NCBI GenBank assembly: GCA_028752905.1
Contig: JAQNBH010000015.1
Location: forward strand, 17,294,669-17,358,668
Source: Cladorhizidae sp. MBARI D1340-BT2
Lineage: Eukaryota > Porifera > Demospongiae > Poecilosclerida > Cladorhizidae
Length of the DNA stretch: 64,000 nt
Direction: 5' to 3'
Each line of letters starts with the position of its first letter. Position 1 is the stretch's first letter. The notes beneath the pieces are model-generated. The model worked only from the letters and a program-made list of their open reading frames with translations, made no database searches and was not told where the DNA came from. Shown here one piece after another: positions 35,989 through 48,800 of this stretch. The translations under genes and the position numbers were made by a program.

Positions 35989-37141
35989 CTCTTGGAAACT
36001 TCATATGTAGATTGGTGGGTGGAATGGAGCAAGAAGAAAAGAACTTTACATGATGTTTCACTTTACTTGCAAAAGTAGAGGCTTTGATTCTGAGTTGAGA
36101 TCCACATTCTATTCAATTTTGGAGAGAGTTTACATTAGCCAACCAAAAGTCTTTGTATGAGTTAATTAAGGCATAAACGTCCTGGAAGAAATTGGATTTG
36201 TTATGATATGTTATGCTACAGAGCTGCATAACAAGGCTGTCTCTAGTCACTCATCTTTATAGCTGATGAAGTCAAAATGTCGTGAGAGTAAATTTCAAGT
36301 TGATTATTGAGAAGGTCATTATAATTTCATTGTGCTAACTGAGAGTTCTTTGAGAATATATATATTTTGATGTAAGTAAGGAAGATAACCTCAGGTGAGA
36401 GTAACTCAAGTGGTATTATGCATTTTATATGCTCCATTAATCATTTTACACCAAAAATGATATTTAGTGGTTACAAAGAAAGTTGGGATTAACTGTAATT
36501 TATTCCTTAAAGCTTATCTACTCTCATGGATTGAATTCAGATTATACCATGGAATAATGATCTCTCTGATCATGGAATAATGATCTCTCTGATCACATGT
36601 AACCACCCCCCCCCCCCCCCCCAGCACTGAGAAATAGTATTGGATGGTTGATGCACCTTAATGGTCATTTCTAGTTCATGGAGGACTTCAAAATCTGTAA
36701 ATATAGATACAAGAGGACCTGCCGTTTCAATTTTAGCTTAACTACTGTAGGTCCAATTGTATTGTACTTAGAGAAGTTGCTGAAGTACCTAAATAGCAAT
36801 GCTTCTCCCTTATCTCTCCCTACCCTGACAGACAATACTTTATTAACAGTTTCCTATCATCCAGTGACTCAGATAGTCATGTTTCACAAATGGCCCACAT
36901 TGGTGATGTGAATGTGCTTTTCATCCCCACCATCTGCTTCTACTGCTGGAGTGGCATTGTTTCAATTGGACATTGACGATCTGTGATTAGCTAGCTGCAA
37001 ATGAAGTTGGGCTAAGAAGCTATCCTAACTTATACCACGGTCAGACCGTCATCAACAGAGGTGTTATCTTCTCCAGCTTAGCTATCTGTCTGGCTTAGCC
37101 ATGAGCAATGCAACAAAGTTCAGCCACACTCCCAACAATGC
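33840..37141. other. AT-rich intergenic DNA, little recognisable
   Basis: Holds two short Penelope-like tails (34345-34400 and 36255-36335), a TG microsatellite (35956-35988), a 26-bp direct duplication at 36547-36598, and a 19-base C run at 36606-36622. No gene found. Confidence 0.45.
36255..36335 (+). repeat. Penelope-like terminal relic
   Basis: Contains 'gctgatgaagtcaaaatgtc' followed by 'aagttgattattgagaaggt'. It aligns with the hammerhead-like sequence at 27440-27520 but has lost stem II. Related tails without the ribozyme part are at 34345-34400 (+) and about 40635-40700 (-). Confidence 0.45.
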
Positions 37142-39474
37142 CAGACCTCCCAACCTTGGCAGATATTTTCCCTGGACAATGAGTTATTTCCCTGGACACC
37201 CCTTCCCACAAACAGTGTACTGTATATTATAGCTACTGAGCAACATAAAATTTGAAACCAACAATACTAGCTAGCTACTATATACTTACTAGCTAATGAA
37301 AAATGCAAGGTTAGTTACTGCCAGACCCAAATCATTCTGACTGAGACAGCGTGGTAGTTTTTCTTAAACTTCTGCAAGTTGCAGTCTTTACTGATCGAAG
37401 GAAATCAGCAGAAAGAAGATGGCTACTGTCAAAACAAGGTTTGCTGTTGTTGATTTTTGGCATTGAGTAAATCACAAACTGTTGAAGGAAGGACACTCTT
37501 TGGTCAGTTACAATTTTTCTAACCATGCTGAAAAGCCTTTCCGGATCAACATTGGAATGTGAAAGTACCAAGACCATTTTAGCAAGCTGTGAAAGCACAC
37601 CAAATCTGTGACTTTCATGGTCAGATACACACTTCACTTCAGACATAGCAGCCCAAAAATAATCAGTGGCCTTGCTGTTTTCTTTACTAGGACTAAATGT
37701 TGGAAGTTAGCATGTTCGAAAATCTTGAAATTCAATAGTGAGTGTATCCATCTCATCTGTAGAAAATGATGTAAACCGAGTTGCGAGATTGATAATACCA
37801 CTGGTAGATATTTTTGTGCGATTGCGTGGGTCAAGAATGCTAGTTTTTTGATGACTTTATCTTCAAATGGAAACTTATCAAGCATTTTTTTGACACTTGT
37901 TTCATAAAAAGCAAGAAAAATTTATGCTCACTAATGATTTTCCAGCAACTGCATCTTCAAGTTCGTATTGTAGATGTACCAATACCAAGTTCATCATTTT
38001 CAACTTGATTTTGTTGCTCAAAATATTAGATCTTAGTGATATCATGATCAACAGCACTATTGTTTATAACTTCAGGTTTGATAAAGTTACTCATGTATCC
38101 TTGAAGCATGATTGAAGTGAGCTAATATGACTTGCACTTGTTTGCAAGGCAACAGTAAACTTGTTGAGAGGCTTTAAAGCGAATGATACAAAGTGCCCGG
38201 GTCCTTTACAGTTTGTTAATTCGATGAACACGCTAATTGGCTGCTGTACTTTCGGCTTCAAGATCAAAATAAGCATAAAGAGCAGGCCATTAATTTGTCA
38301 ATTAGCAGCGCTCCAAACTTAGCCAGCGTGTGGAACAATACTTCAATTTTTTTTTAGTGGTTTGATATCTGCTATTTCAGAGTATTCAGCCCATCTTTTT
38401 GCAGAGTATTTGAAGTGATAACAAATGTCTATGAGAAGGCTATCAACAGATACTAGAAGTTTTTTTTAAGCCTGCGGTAGCACATAGAGCAGCAAGATGG
38501 CAAGTGCAACCAAGACTTGGTTGTTTTTCCTTAATTCTGCTCAGGACAGAATTATTTTTCCCAACCATTATACTGAAGCTGTATCTGATGTATAGCCAAT
38601 CACATTAGACCATGGGATTTTATGACATTCTAATTCCTTTGATAAAGCATCAAACATCGCTTGGGCAGTAGCCACATTACAAACTGGCATTGCTAAGAAT
38701 TGTGAGATAGCAGAGTGTGCACTTTCATCCCAAAATCTTACCATTATATCTGTACATCTTGATCATTATCCCCATCGCAAAGGATAGTGAAAGGAGATGA
38801 TGCACAGGCTTCGATTACATTTTCATTGAGTGCAGGAGCAAGAGCATTTTTATTGATGACTTGTGTCTTTGTTGCTCCACAAGCAAACCCTTCAGCTATT
38901 TTACTATCTGGGAACATATTTTTACACAGTTTTGTGAAGTGGTCTCGAGCAGAAAATGCTAAGTTATGCTCTGCTATGAATATTGTGAAATACAATTCAA
39001 CAAGTGACTGAGATAGCAAGGATGTCATTGTAGCTTGATTTGTGAAAGCTTTGGTACCATCTTTATGGCGTTTACTCTCCATATGTCACTTGACTTCACA
39101 TAATCCTCCACCACCCACTGAGAGATCGATTGCACAGATGTTGCAGTGGGCATAACTTGGTCCCTTTCAACTTAATGACATGTTGTAGCATGTCCATTCA
39201 TCTTTCCACTTTCAGATTCTCTTTAGCTTCTTCTGAGGTGGTGGTTCAGCAACTAAAACAGCTGGTGATCTGGTGCTAAAGCATGCAGCGCTTTGACCAC
39301 AATGTAATCATGGCATCTCATTTTTACCACACAAAAATGAAATGTGTATATTGGACCTTGATCATTAATGGGTGAGAATCCCTGGACAAATGTAACAAAT
39401 CCCTGGACCCCTGGACAGAATCTTGAAAAGGCTAAATCCCTGGACAGTTGGCATCCCTGACGGTTGGGAGATTT
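37142..39474 (-). mobile_element. hAT DNA transposon, second family
   Basis: The left end starts CAGACCTCCCAACC at 37142; the right end is GGTTGGGAGATTT ending at 39474, whose complement matches after the first bases. Flanks carry a 7-bp direct repeat acaatgc (37135-37141, 39475-39481), close to the 8 bp expected for hAT. Sub-terminal regions at both ends repeat 'ccctggaca'. The element is 2333 bp and encodes a degraded transposase on the minus strand. It ends about 260 bp upstream of the gene C start codon. Confidence 0.8.
37332..39120 (-). pseudogene. hAT transposase, degraded
   Basis: Minus-strand pieces, N to C: SKRHKDGTKAFTNQATMTSL; ASSPFTILCDGDNDQDVQI (38744-39082, the first catalytic region); then in another frame KIPWSNVIGYTSDTASVMVG and LGCTCHLAALCATAGLKKLL; and at the C-terminus VLVLSHSNVDPERLFSMVRK (37332-37646), the dimerisation region. 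Several frameshifts and stops. The domain set is the usual hAT one; distinct from the ZBED5-like copy at 31.2-33.5 kb. Confidence 0.8.
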
Positions 39475-39612
39475 ACAATGCACAAGCTCGGCACGCTCCC
39501 TGGACCCAGCAATGCAAGTTCCTAATTGACTCCTTTTACAGGTTCCAGACCACCTCAAGTCGGTCTTCCGCTCACGCCTACAAACTCAATCAGCACTCTT
39601 ACAGAGAGCTGC

Positions 39613-39642
39613 CCCGCCCAATAACTCAAATTCGTATTTAAG
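39613..39642 (+). promoter_or_regulatory. Possible gene C core promoter
   Basis: 'cccgcccaat' (39613-39622), a GC/CCAAT-like box, is followed by 'tatttaag' (39635-39642), a TATA-like box about 90 bp upstream of the ATG. An 18-bp direct repeat 'gtcatcgcagtgtgcaac' (39676-39693 and 39700-39717) lies in the presumed 5' UTR. Inferred from sequence only. Confidence 0.4.
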
Positions 39643-39732
39643 CAGTCGCTCAGTCTCCAACCATCTTGTCAACTCGTCATCGCAGTGTGCAACATTCTTG
39701 TCATCGCAGTGTGCAACTATCTAGTCATCATT

Positions 39733-39801
39733 ATGTGGAGCTCTAACGTCGTCAAATTTTGGCAAGGAGTCGTGGAAATAACACTGAGAGTTGTCTGCCT
39801 A
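39733..39801 (+). CDS. Gene C exon 1
   Basis: Twenty-three codons from ATG to donor gtaagt. It carries [12 protein letters not shown], nearly identical to the gene B signature. Confidence 0.85.
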
Positions 39802-42800
39802 GTAAGTTACTTGTTTCATCCGTCCCATAGTAGGCAAGCTGGGATGATTTTTGTTGTTGTTGTTGTTGTTGTTGTTGCTGTTGCTGTTTTTGTTTTGTGT
39901 GTGTTTGTATGAGTGTGTGTGTGTGTGTGTGTGGTTTTGCTTATTTTATTATTATATATATAAAATTATTGGGAGGAAATAGAGAGCAAGAGCAGTTTAT
40001 GTCGGTAGCTACAATATTGAAAGGTTATGTTGGAGCAGAGAGGTGGCACTATGAGAACATTGCAACAAAAATGATTTTAAGTTTGTGGAAAAAAATGAAG
40101 TTGGTGTTTAAATTGAGCACAGGTTTTTACAGGACAAAAAAGTTTTAATGAAAGGGTGTGTAGTGCTGGTGTCAGTGCAGTGTTGGTGTCAGTGTAGTGT
40201 TGGTGTCAGTGCAGTGTTGGTGTCAGTGTAGTGTTGGTGTCAGTGCAGTGTTGTGTCAGTGCAGTGTTGGTGTCGTCAGTGTAGTGTTGGTGTCAGTGCA
40301 GTGTTGTGTCAGTGCAATGTTGGTGTCGTCAGTGCAGTGTTGGTGTCAGTGTAGTGTTGGTGTCAGTGCAGTGTTGGTGTCAGTGCAGTGTTGGTGTCGT
40401 CAGTGCAGTGTTGGTGTCAGTGTAGTGTTGTGTCAGTGCAGTGTTGTGTCGCAGTGTTGGTGTCAGTGTAGTGTTGGTTTCAGTATTGTTGCTTCGGTTT
40501 TGTGGTCTGGTGTTATCTGGATGGGGGGGGTTAGGGGGGTTAGGGGGGTTAGGAGATTAGGACAAAACTGAAGTGTGTGCATGGCCTTTGAGCATGGGGA
40601 ATTCTCCCAGCTTCAGTTTTGTGGGAATTGATTGCAAACTGTATTACAATGACCTTTTCAATAATCAACTTGAATTTTTACTCTCTCGATGTTAACTGTG
40701 CTCTTGTGCAACGTTTGTCTTTATTGCCATTCCTCATCCAAGGTCATAAGTTGGACATAATGTATGCTCAAAATACTAGCTAGAACATAGGTTGACTAGA
40801 CGACAACACCGTCTAGATTTTTACAGGAAGGAAATGTAGAGCTTGTGTTCTCTAACAACAAGGAATGAGATTAAAGAGCTGATAAGCGAATAATATATCA
40901 CACATAAGGTGAGAGCAGGAAGTGCCCAACAGGAAACATGCCAGGAGAAAATAATAAATTAGAGTTCCTGAGCTGCATCACAACATTGTGATGGGAAGAC
41001 AAAAAGTGGACATGTCCAGAGACAGAGCTGGGAAGCTTAGATGGCTAATGAGACAATTTAGATGGCAAGAGAGAATAGTCGTATACAATGCCTAGCCTTT
41101 TTTAGGAGGTATTCTTGTTCTATAGCTAGTGTATGTCGTATGTCACAATTTTACTTTGCAAAGACTAAAATAGTGTGCAGAAAAGGCAGCACAAACTCTG
41201 TGGTATTGCATTAATCAAGTATATATCAAGTATAAATTATAACAACCAGGGGCACCTCTCAGCATTGTTATTACATGACTGGCTACCTAGGGTGATAGTC
41301 AGAGTAGCTTATGTATAACAACTTTGGGGGGGGGGGGGGGGGGATGATATAATGAAATGAAATTAGTATGTGTTAAAAACTTGTGTTGTTTAATGTGATC
41401 CCAGCCACGTGTAAATGATACTACATTCTACAAATTGGATCAACACCCCACTGGGTGTAAGCAGGTTGAAGTAGGTTGACAATATGGGGCTACAAACTGG
41501 ATCAACATCACTCTGGGTTGAGGCAGGTTGATGTAGAATCACAGAAGACTTTGCAACTATAATGAATGTCCTGCTCTGAAGAAGCACCACACAGATGCCC
41601 TCATGCTTATTTGACAGTCAATGTTTGTGGCATATTTTTATATTTCATTTGTGTGTGTATGTAGGTACTCATCCTCATCACATTCATATGTCTGGTGGAT
41701 GCAGCACGTGCCCTCAATCATAGGACACCTTTTAATCCCATCGAGAATCTTCGGTTTGAGACTCGCTCTTCTTTGGGCTGGCTCCTCTTTCTTACCATCA
41801 TCGACATTCCAATCGCTATAATCTTTTTGGTTCTTCGATTCCTCGACACCAGGGTTGTCCAGAACAATCTCAAAATTATCTTGTGTATTGTAAGTAAGGG
41901 AATTTACATGATCCATCAGTACAAATGCTGAAAGTCGGGCTTTCTTAAGGTTTGTGGCAAATGTCACTTTTGTGTGCTGGAGAGCTCGACTAAATTCCTT
42001 AAGGTGTTGTCATAGTCTGAACTGCTTACACCATTAGGGCATGAAGGTTCATACAAATGTTGTATGGTATAGAAAAAGGATTACTCTTTACAAAATGAGT
42101 CCTAACTAAATAGCTCTCTTTTTTAAACTAAAAACACAGCATTGTAGTTTTGCCTAGGTGGTCTTAAATCCGTCACCTTTGGCTAAGGATTTTAGGAGTT
42201 AGCTATGATAGTTGAGATACGTTATTAGCATGGGGTCATAATTACAAGCCATATCTCCACAAAGAGAGCAACTAACAGCAGTAAAACAGGACGAGAAAAA
42301 TAAAACAGCTGTCGCAATATACGGACAAAGGTATACAGGTGGAAATTATATAGTCACAAATGGTCTTCCAAGTGTTGAAAAAAATATTCTTTTAAGTAGT
42401 CCTATATATTATGTTGTGACAATTTCTTTTGTACTCATGTCATTAACAACTGCTGGTCTAGCGATATCTGGTACCGGCACTGTGCAATACTGTACCCATG
42501 TCTATCAGCTGGCCACTGCTGGTCTAGCAATTGCTGGCACTGACACTGAGTACTACTCTACACATGCCTATCGGTCACTGCTGATCTAGCAATCTCCGGT
42601 ACTGTATCCATGTCTATCGGCTGGCCACTGCTGGTCTAGCAATCACTGGCACTGACACTGAGTAGTACTGTACATGCCTATCGGTCAGCAATCAATGCTG
42701 TACTCATGTCTATCAGCCACTGCTGGTCTAGCAATCACTGACACTGCATATCATATGCTTTCTATTGACTTCAGGATATTGCAGTGAATATTCTGCTTTC

Positions 42801-45800
42801 ACATGGCATCGCTTGTGGGGCTGTTCTCTTGGCAACACATGGAACAAGTTGGAAGGTGTGGAGGAGCAGAGGCTCAGATGAGCTAAATTCCCTGTATTAT
42901 TTAAAGGAAATCGTCTTTTCAATTGGAGCATCATCGGTGAGCACATAAAATATAGCGAGTGTTTCTTACAGTCCTAGCAGTTAGCAGTAGATTTCAGTAA
43001 AAACACCAACACTATTATTATTGTTGTTGTGTTGTCATTGTTGTTATTGTTATATGATTATTATTATTGTTTTGTTATCATTATTGCTGTTGTTTTATTG
43101 TTATTTTTGTTATTGTTTACTTGCTGACTTTATTTCAAATTGTTGGTATAAGTCATAGTGGCAAAAATGCACATGAGCTATATATATTGCAGCTTTTGAG
43201 CTAAAAGTTGTTAAACTTGCAGAGAAATGTGGGAACAGAGAACAGAAGAGCTGAAAGTGACTGAGTACAGAGTCAAAGCAGAAAGCTAACTAGACTGGAT
43301 AGAAAAGTGCTGCCATGATGAGCCAGATCAGATTGAGCTGAGGCCATAGGTTAGTCCTGCTCCTGTCCTGTAGTCTTGGTAAGCAGATACTTTACCAATC
43401 ACTACCATTGGCAATGCTATTAAAAACTGGCCCACCTCGCGTGCAAATAGCCTTGATATTGAATTAGCTGTTCGTTGAAGTTCCATGTATTGCTTACTAG
43501 GGTACAATTCAGGCCTTGTATGCTCCACAGGGGTTTTAGCTCAAGGGTAGAGCGTGGTCTTTGCATGACTAGGGTACAAGTTCGAGCCTTGTTATGCTCC
43601 ACAGGGGTTTTAGCTCAAGGGTAGAGCGGGGTCTTTGCATGACTAGGGTACAAGTTCGAGCCTTGTATGCTCCACAGGGGTTTTACCAGAAATAATTTAA
43701 ATTCGAGGGGGCCGGAAGACCAATAAACCAATTATTTATTAGAAAAAACCCCGGTTATCACCTCGGACCCCATTTATAGTTGGAGTAAATACGTAATTAT
43801 TTCACCGGGTGCCCGGCTTTTGGCCTTTTCGGCTCAAAATCCACGTGAACCCCTAACTCGTGCTACTAATTGTCGCTATAAAACCGGCAAAATACCTAAA
43901 CCCATTATAAAAAATAAGCGAATACTGCTCACATATATTGTGTAAAATAAGAAACTACATCTAAATGTGGCATTTAAATACAATTGGAATCAAACCAATC
44001 CCCTCCGGGTTAAAAGCCCGTAGCTCTACCAATTGAGCTATATACCCAAAACCAAAATAAATGTTGATATAAAATCAGATCCCCTCCTCCCGCAGGATAA
44101 AAAAAAGCGGTGTTAAAATTTCAATCGGTTAATAACATCGTAATCCACCCAGCTAATACAGGTAAGGATAATAATAGGTAAGGATAATAATAATAAAATT
44201 GCCGTCACTAAAATTGATCCAACAAATAATGGCATTCTATCGATGGTTATCACAGGCGCCCTCATATTTATTATTGTAGTTATAAAATTCATTGCCCCAT
44301 CATGGTCTTGCTTTAGGCACCTCATCAATACATAAAAATAAACAAAAATAATCACACCACATCAACAAAATGCCAATATCAAGCCACTGCCTCAAACCCC
44401 AAATAATGATGTTTGGTAAATTGAAAATTTATTAATCTATATAAGCAAATTAGTAAAAATGTACTCCTAATTAAAACGTGCCCACCATGCGCCCCTGTTG
44501 TGACAAAAAAAAGTAAAACCATACACTGAATCAGATATTGTAAAAGGGGCGTAATAATACTCCATTCCCTGTTAACTAGTAAATATTAACCCCAATATAG
44601 CCAAACTTTTTCGGGCTTCTTTTCTTTTGCCACTAATTAGCCCATGGTGGGCCCAGGTCACCGTTGCACCAGAACTTAGTAAAATAGCCGATTAAGATTA
44701 TCAAGGGCAATAAACTATAAAACTCCAGACGATTTTAGTCCCTTGAAAAATAAATATATTTAGAAAACAACCCAAAACACACTCTATTATACACATAAAT
44801 TGAGTACCACGCAGATATCACTATCCCCGTCGAAGCCAACAAACCCGCTAAAATACTATACTCAAAAGCCGCCAATAAAGACAAAAACTCACCGATAAAG
44901 CTAGAACTTAAAGGATAGAAGCGTTCGCCAAAACTAAAATCAACAATAACATACCAAACAACGGCATAGTTATAACCATCCCACGATAATATTTTATTAA
45001 ACGAGTTCGATATCGGTCATATAAAAAAGTAATTGCCATAAATAAAGCTGAACTCACTAAACCACGAGCTAACATTAAAAAAAATAGCAGCTACTAAACC
45101 CTGAATTGTATGGCTAAAAACCCAGCTAATCCCATATGAGCCACTGAAGAATAAGCAATTATACGCTTTAAATCTACCTGCCGACAAGTAGTTAAACCTC
45201 CATAAATAATCGCAAATAAACTCAAACTCATAATTAAAGGGGGGGAATATTCGGAGGCGTCGGGAAATAAAGCCCACAAAAACCTTAAAGCCATAGCCCC
45301 CTAATTTTAATTAAAAAACCCGCTAAAATCACAGAACCCGCCACAGGGGCCTCCACATGCGCCTGGGGTAATCAAATATGAAAAGGTATTTTGGGGATTT
45401 TAAATGCTAAGTATTGAGTTGCAAATAAAGATAAAGAAAATGTTAATATATAGCTAAACTTTTTAAAAAACCTCAAAAAACCTCAAAAAACTAAGCCTTT
45501 TTCTATTTTTAAACAACATAAAATTTGATAATCAATCCCTAATAGCATAAAAACTGAACCCAGAAAAGTATAAAAAAATAATAAGAAGCCTTGATTTTCT
45601 CCTCCCTCGAACCCCAAATACCAATTATTAAAAACATAGGAATTAAAATCCCCTCAAATAAGATATAAAACCCAACTAAATCTAATACTGTAAAAAACCC
45701 TATTAATTCTTCTATAAACAACAAACATAATAGAAACTCCTTTATCAAAAACTTGATCGACTTTAAACTTATTAAAACACTAATAGGTATTAATAAAGCC

Positions 45801-48800
45801 GTCAATATTATATATCCCATCAACCCCTAAAACAATAACCCCGAATTCCGGCTCTACACTAGGCATCCACTCTAACCGGTGAGAACCACTTGAAATTGCC
45901 CCGCCCCATCAAAAGAGGACCATAAAAGAATAGTCCCAATGTCAATACAGACCATTCTAAGCCTACTTTCCATAAACGCATTATCTCATTTCTAGAGGTT
46001 ATTAACCGATTAAGCGCCGACTTTCCTAGTACCCGCGGTAAAATAATTAACGATTTAATTACTAATTTTTCTCTCGAAGGACGTCGGCACAGGAAACCTC
46101 GTTCATATGCAAGCCCAGTGATTGCTCTACATCCTGATTTTTGAATGAAACCCAAGGGCCAAATATCCAGCATTTGGCTAGCTTTTCAAAATTGAACCAT
46201 TTATTTACCATATATTTTGGCATATTCATATAATTTGACACAGAATCAAGACAATAACAATCCTAAAACATCCTTAAGACAAAACCTTTTGATCAGACAA
46301 TATATGAATCAAATATTTGAATAGAAAAAGTATGTGTGTGTGGGTAGAATGTGGGTGATGAAGAATGAAGGAGAGTGAGAGAGTAGCATTGTAATACATG
46401 TTGTGTGTGTGTGTAGAAGGGCTCTATCAACACTTCCCAGGCATCTATATAGAACACAAAGACACAACAATAGAGAAAAATGCATTATTAGACAAGTATC
46501 CAGACTTTACCAAGAGGCACGCACATACATCATACACAACATATTTCACGGTCACGAGAAGCAAGAGAATACATGCAACACTAATATTCCACCAAGGTAT
46601 GGTACTATGATATGGTCAGATCCAATGCACAAATGAACCTACAATAACCACACTCATGCCTCGAACCATTTTTATGCACACGAAACAGTGGCCCTTAGAA
46701 GTAGAAGGGGGGAAATGACCTAGTTGCAAATTGAGATGTTCTAGCTGAGATGTAGGCAATGTACGAGGTAAGTAGAATGGGGAAAATGACAGTTGCAAAT
46801 TGAGACACTCTAGCTGAGATGTACGAGAAGAATAGGAACCAATCAATGTTTTTACTAAGCTAATCCGAAGATCTAAATAACTATCCTGCCTCTTATGTAG
46901 AGAAGTGTTTGAAAAAGAAAACAGATAAAGGCATTAAAAAAAAACTTCTACCAAATATGCAAACACCCCCTTCCACCATCTCTTTGATTTTCTACCCAAA
47001 TTGTAGTAGCCCATTCTTTGGTCTGCTCTGTCGACACCCCTCATGAATGATTGATAATCAGGTAAACAGGGAGGGGGGCAAGACACATACAGTCGAGAAC
47101 CACCAAGCTGATGATGTTTCACAGTTGGTTGTTGTCCTTGCCCCAGAGCTGCATGCATATTAGTCATCATGTCAATCACACGCTTGTCTACCCAGGAGTG
47201 AACTATTTGATCTGTCATCATATTTTCCTCTATTCTTCCTAATGGACTTTGTAAGTAACTCCTTGGGAAAGTTTTTCCTATTAGGCCTAGCTGTGCCACA
47301 TGCACCAACCCCTATAATAGTCAGCGTGTGAAATAAATTAGGACTTGTATAAAAATTATCCATACCTGAAAGTTCTTGTGCCCAAATCCCTCCAACAAAT
47401 CTAACACTACCCGACTACACAAACCTGTACTATCTCCTGTTTCCACATTCTTCCCAGTATAAATTTATAATCGATAAATATAACCATTCCTTGCATCCAA
47501 AAGCACAATGTACTTTTATGCCCCATTTCGTAGGCTTATCCTTCATATATTGCTTGAAGCCAAGCCTACCTTGATAGGGAATCATGGTTTCATCAATGCT
47601 AAGCTCCTGATGCAAACAATACTCGCTTTCAAAGCTTATACAGCCCATCATAATTGGGATTACCAGATGTTACCTGTGAGCTACATCAACTGCCTAAACC
47701 TCCAAAGGGGCATTACTCTACTCACCAAACTACATGACAAATCAGGATACTCACAAGATCAGTACATGTCTAAAGGGGGAAGTTTTGAAATGCCCATAAC
47801 AATCAAAAGTCCTACAAAAGCCTTCATTTCTTCTTCACATGTATCATGCCAATTATGGGGAGCCCCACCCTAGAAACATACATATTAGTCTCTCTCACAC
47901 ATGGAGGTCCCACACGTCAATAGTGGAAAAAAGATAAAAAGCACCTAGTAACGAACTTGTTACACCGAGCAAAGCCGAGTTTGGGCCAGAAATTGTCTCT
48001 TTTCCCACCAGCGACCTTCGACTGGTATTATCCGCTAACTGGTGCTAGATGAGCGAGCCTTACTACTACACCCTTGGGACTGGGCCTGCCTATTATCAGT
48101 ACCTTGTGGTGGTGGACTACTAGTACTACATGAACCTCTACTTCTCGAGCGGACTTCTCGGCAACCTCTCGCACCACATCCTCTTTCACATAAATATATA
48201 TACAAACAAAATTCTAATATCAATTTTGATAACTTACTTATTCCAGAAGAGTCCCCTGTAGCAGATTGTAAGGACGGAGGGTCAGTAGATGGTAAGGATG
48301 GAGGGTCAGTAGATGGTAAGGATGGAGGGTCAGTAGATGGTAAGGATGGAGGGTCAGTAGATGGTAAGGATGGAGGGTCAGTAGATGGTAAGGATGGAGG
48401 GTCAGTAGATGGTAAGGATGGAGGGTCAGTAGATGGTAAGGATGGAGGGTCAGTAGATGGTAAGGATGGAGGGTCAGTAGATGGTAAGGATGGAGGGTCA
48501 GTAGATGGTAGTAAGGATGGAGGGTCAGTAGATGGTGAGGAAGGAGTGTTCAAATGGTCACTCTCTTCTTCAAATGCTGAAAGGAAATATATAATACTAC
48601 TACCTCTACAAAATTTCCTTGTACCAACCTACACCAAGTCCAGAGCTCCCACAAGCAGATGGTAACTATGGATCACCTTCATATCCAGGTACTGCCAAGA
48701 AAGAAAAGTTGATAACATAAACCTTAGACATAAACCTTAGACAAACGTTTTTTTGAAAATTCAAATTCAAATTCATAAGTAATAAAAAAGCTCAACCTAC

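Larger units (their letters stand above)
43490..43684 (+). repeat. Tandem tRNA-Ala-like array, interrupted by the NUMT
   Basis: A 3' half-copy (43490-43526), two full copies, and a 5' stub (43677-43684, 'ggggtttt') are arranged head-to-tail with a period of about 73-74 bp. The stub stops where mitochondrial sequence begins, so the NUMT joins inside, or next to, a further unit. Confidence 0.75.

Noticed and set aside
40521..40562. Chromosome end or true telomere repeat
   Set aside because: Only three or four imperfect units with extra Gs, within an intron.
45859..46173. Continuous minus-strand frame spanning the left piggyBac end
   Set aside because: It reads through the transposon terminus by chance; true nad4 continues across the TTAA at 49322.
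48042..48665. 207-codon plus-strand frame with Asp-Gly-Gly-Ser-Val repeats
   Set aside because: Shadow of the 24-bp repeat; the piggyBac coding strand is minus.
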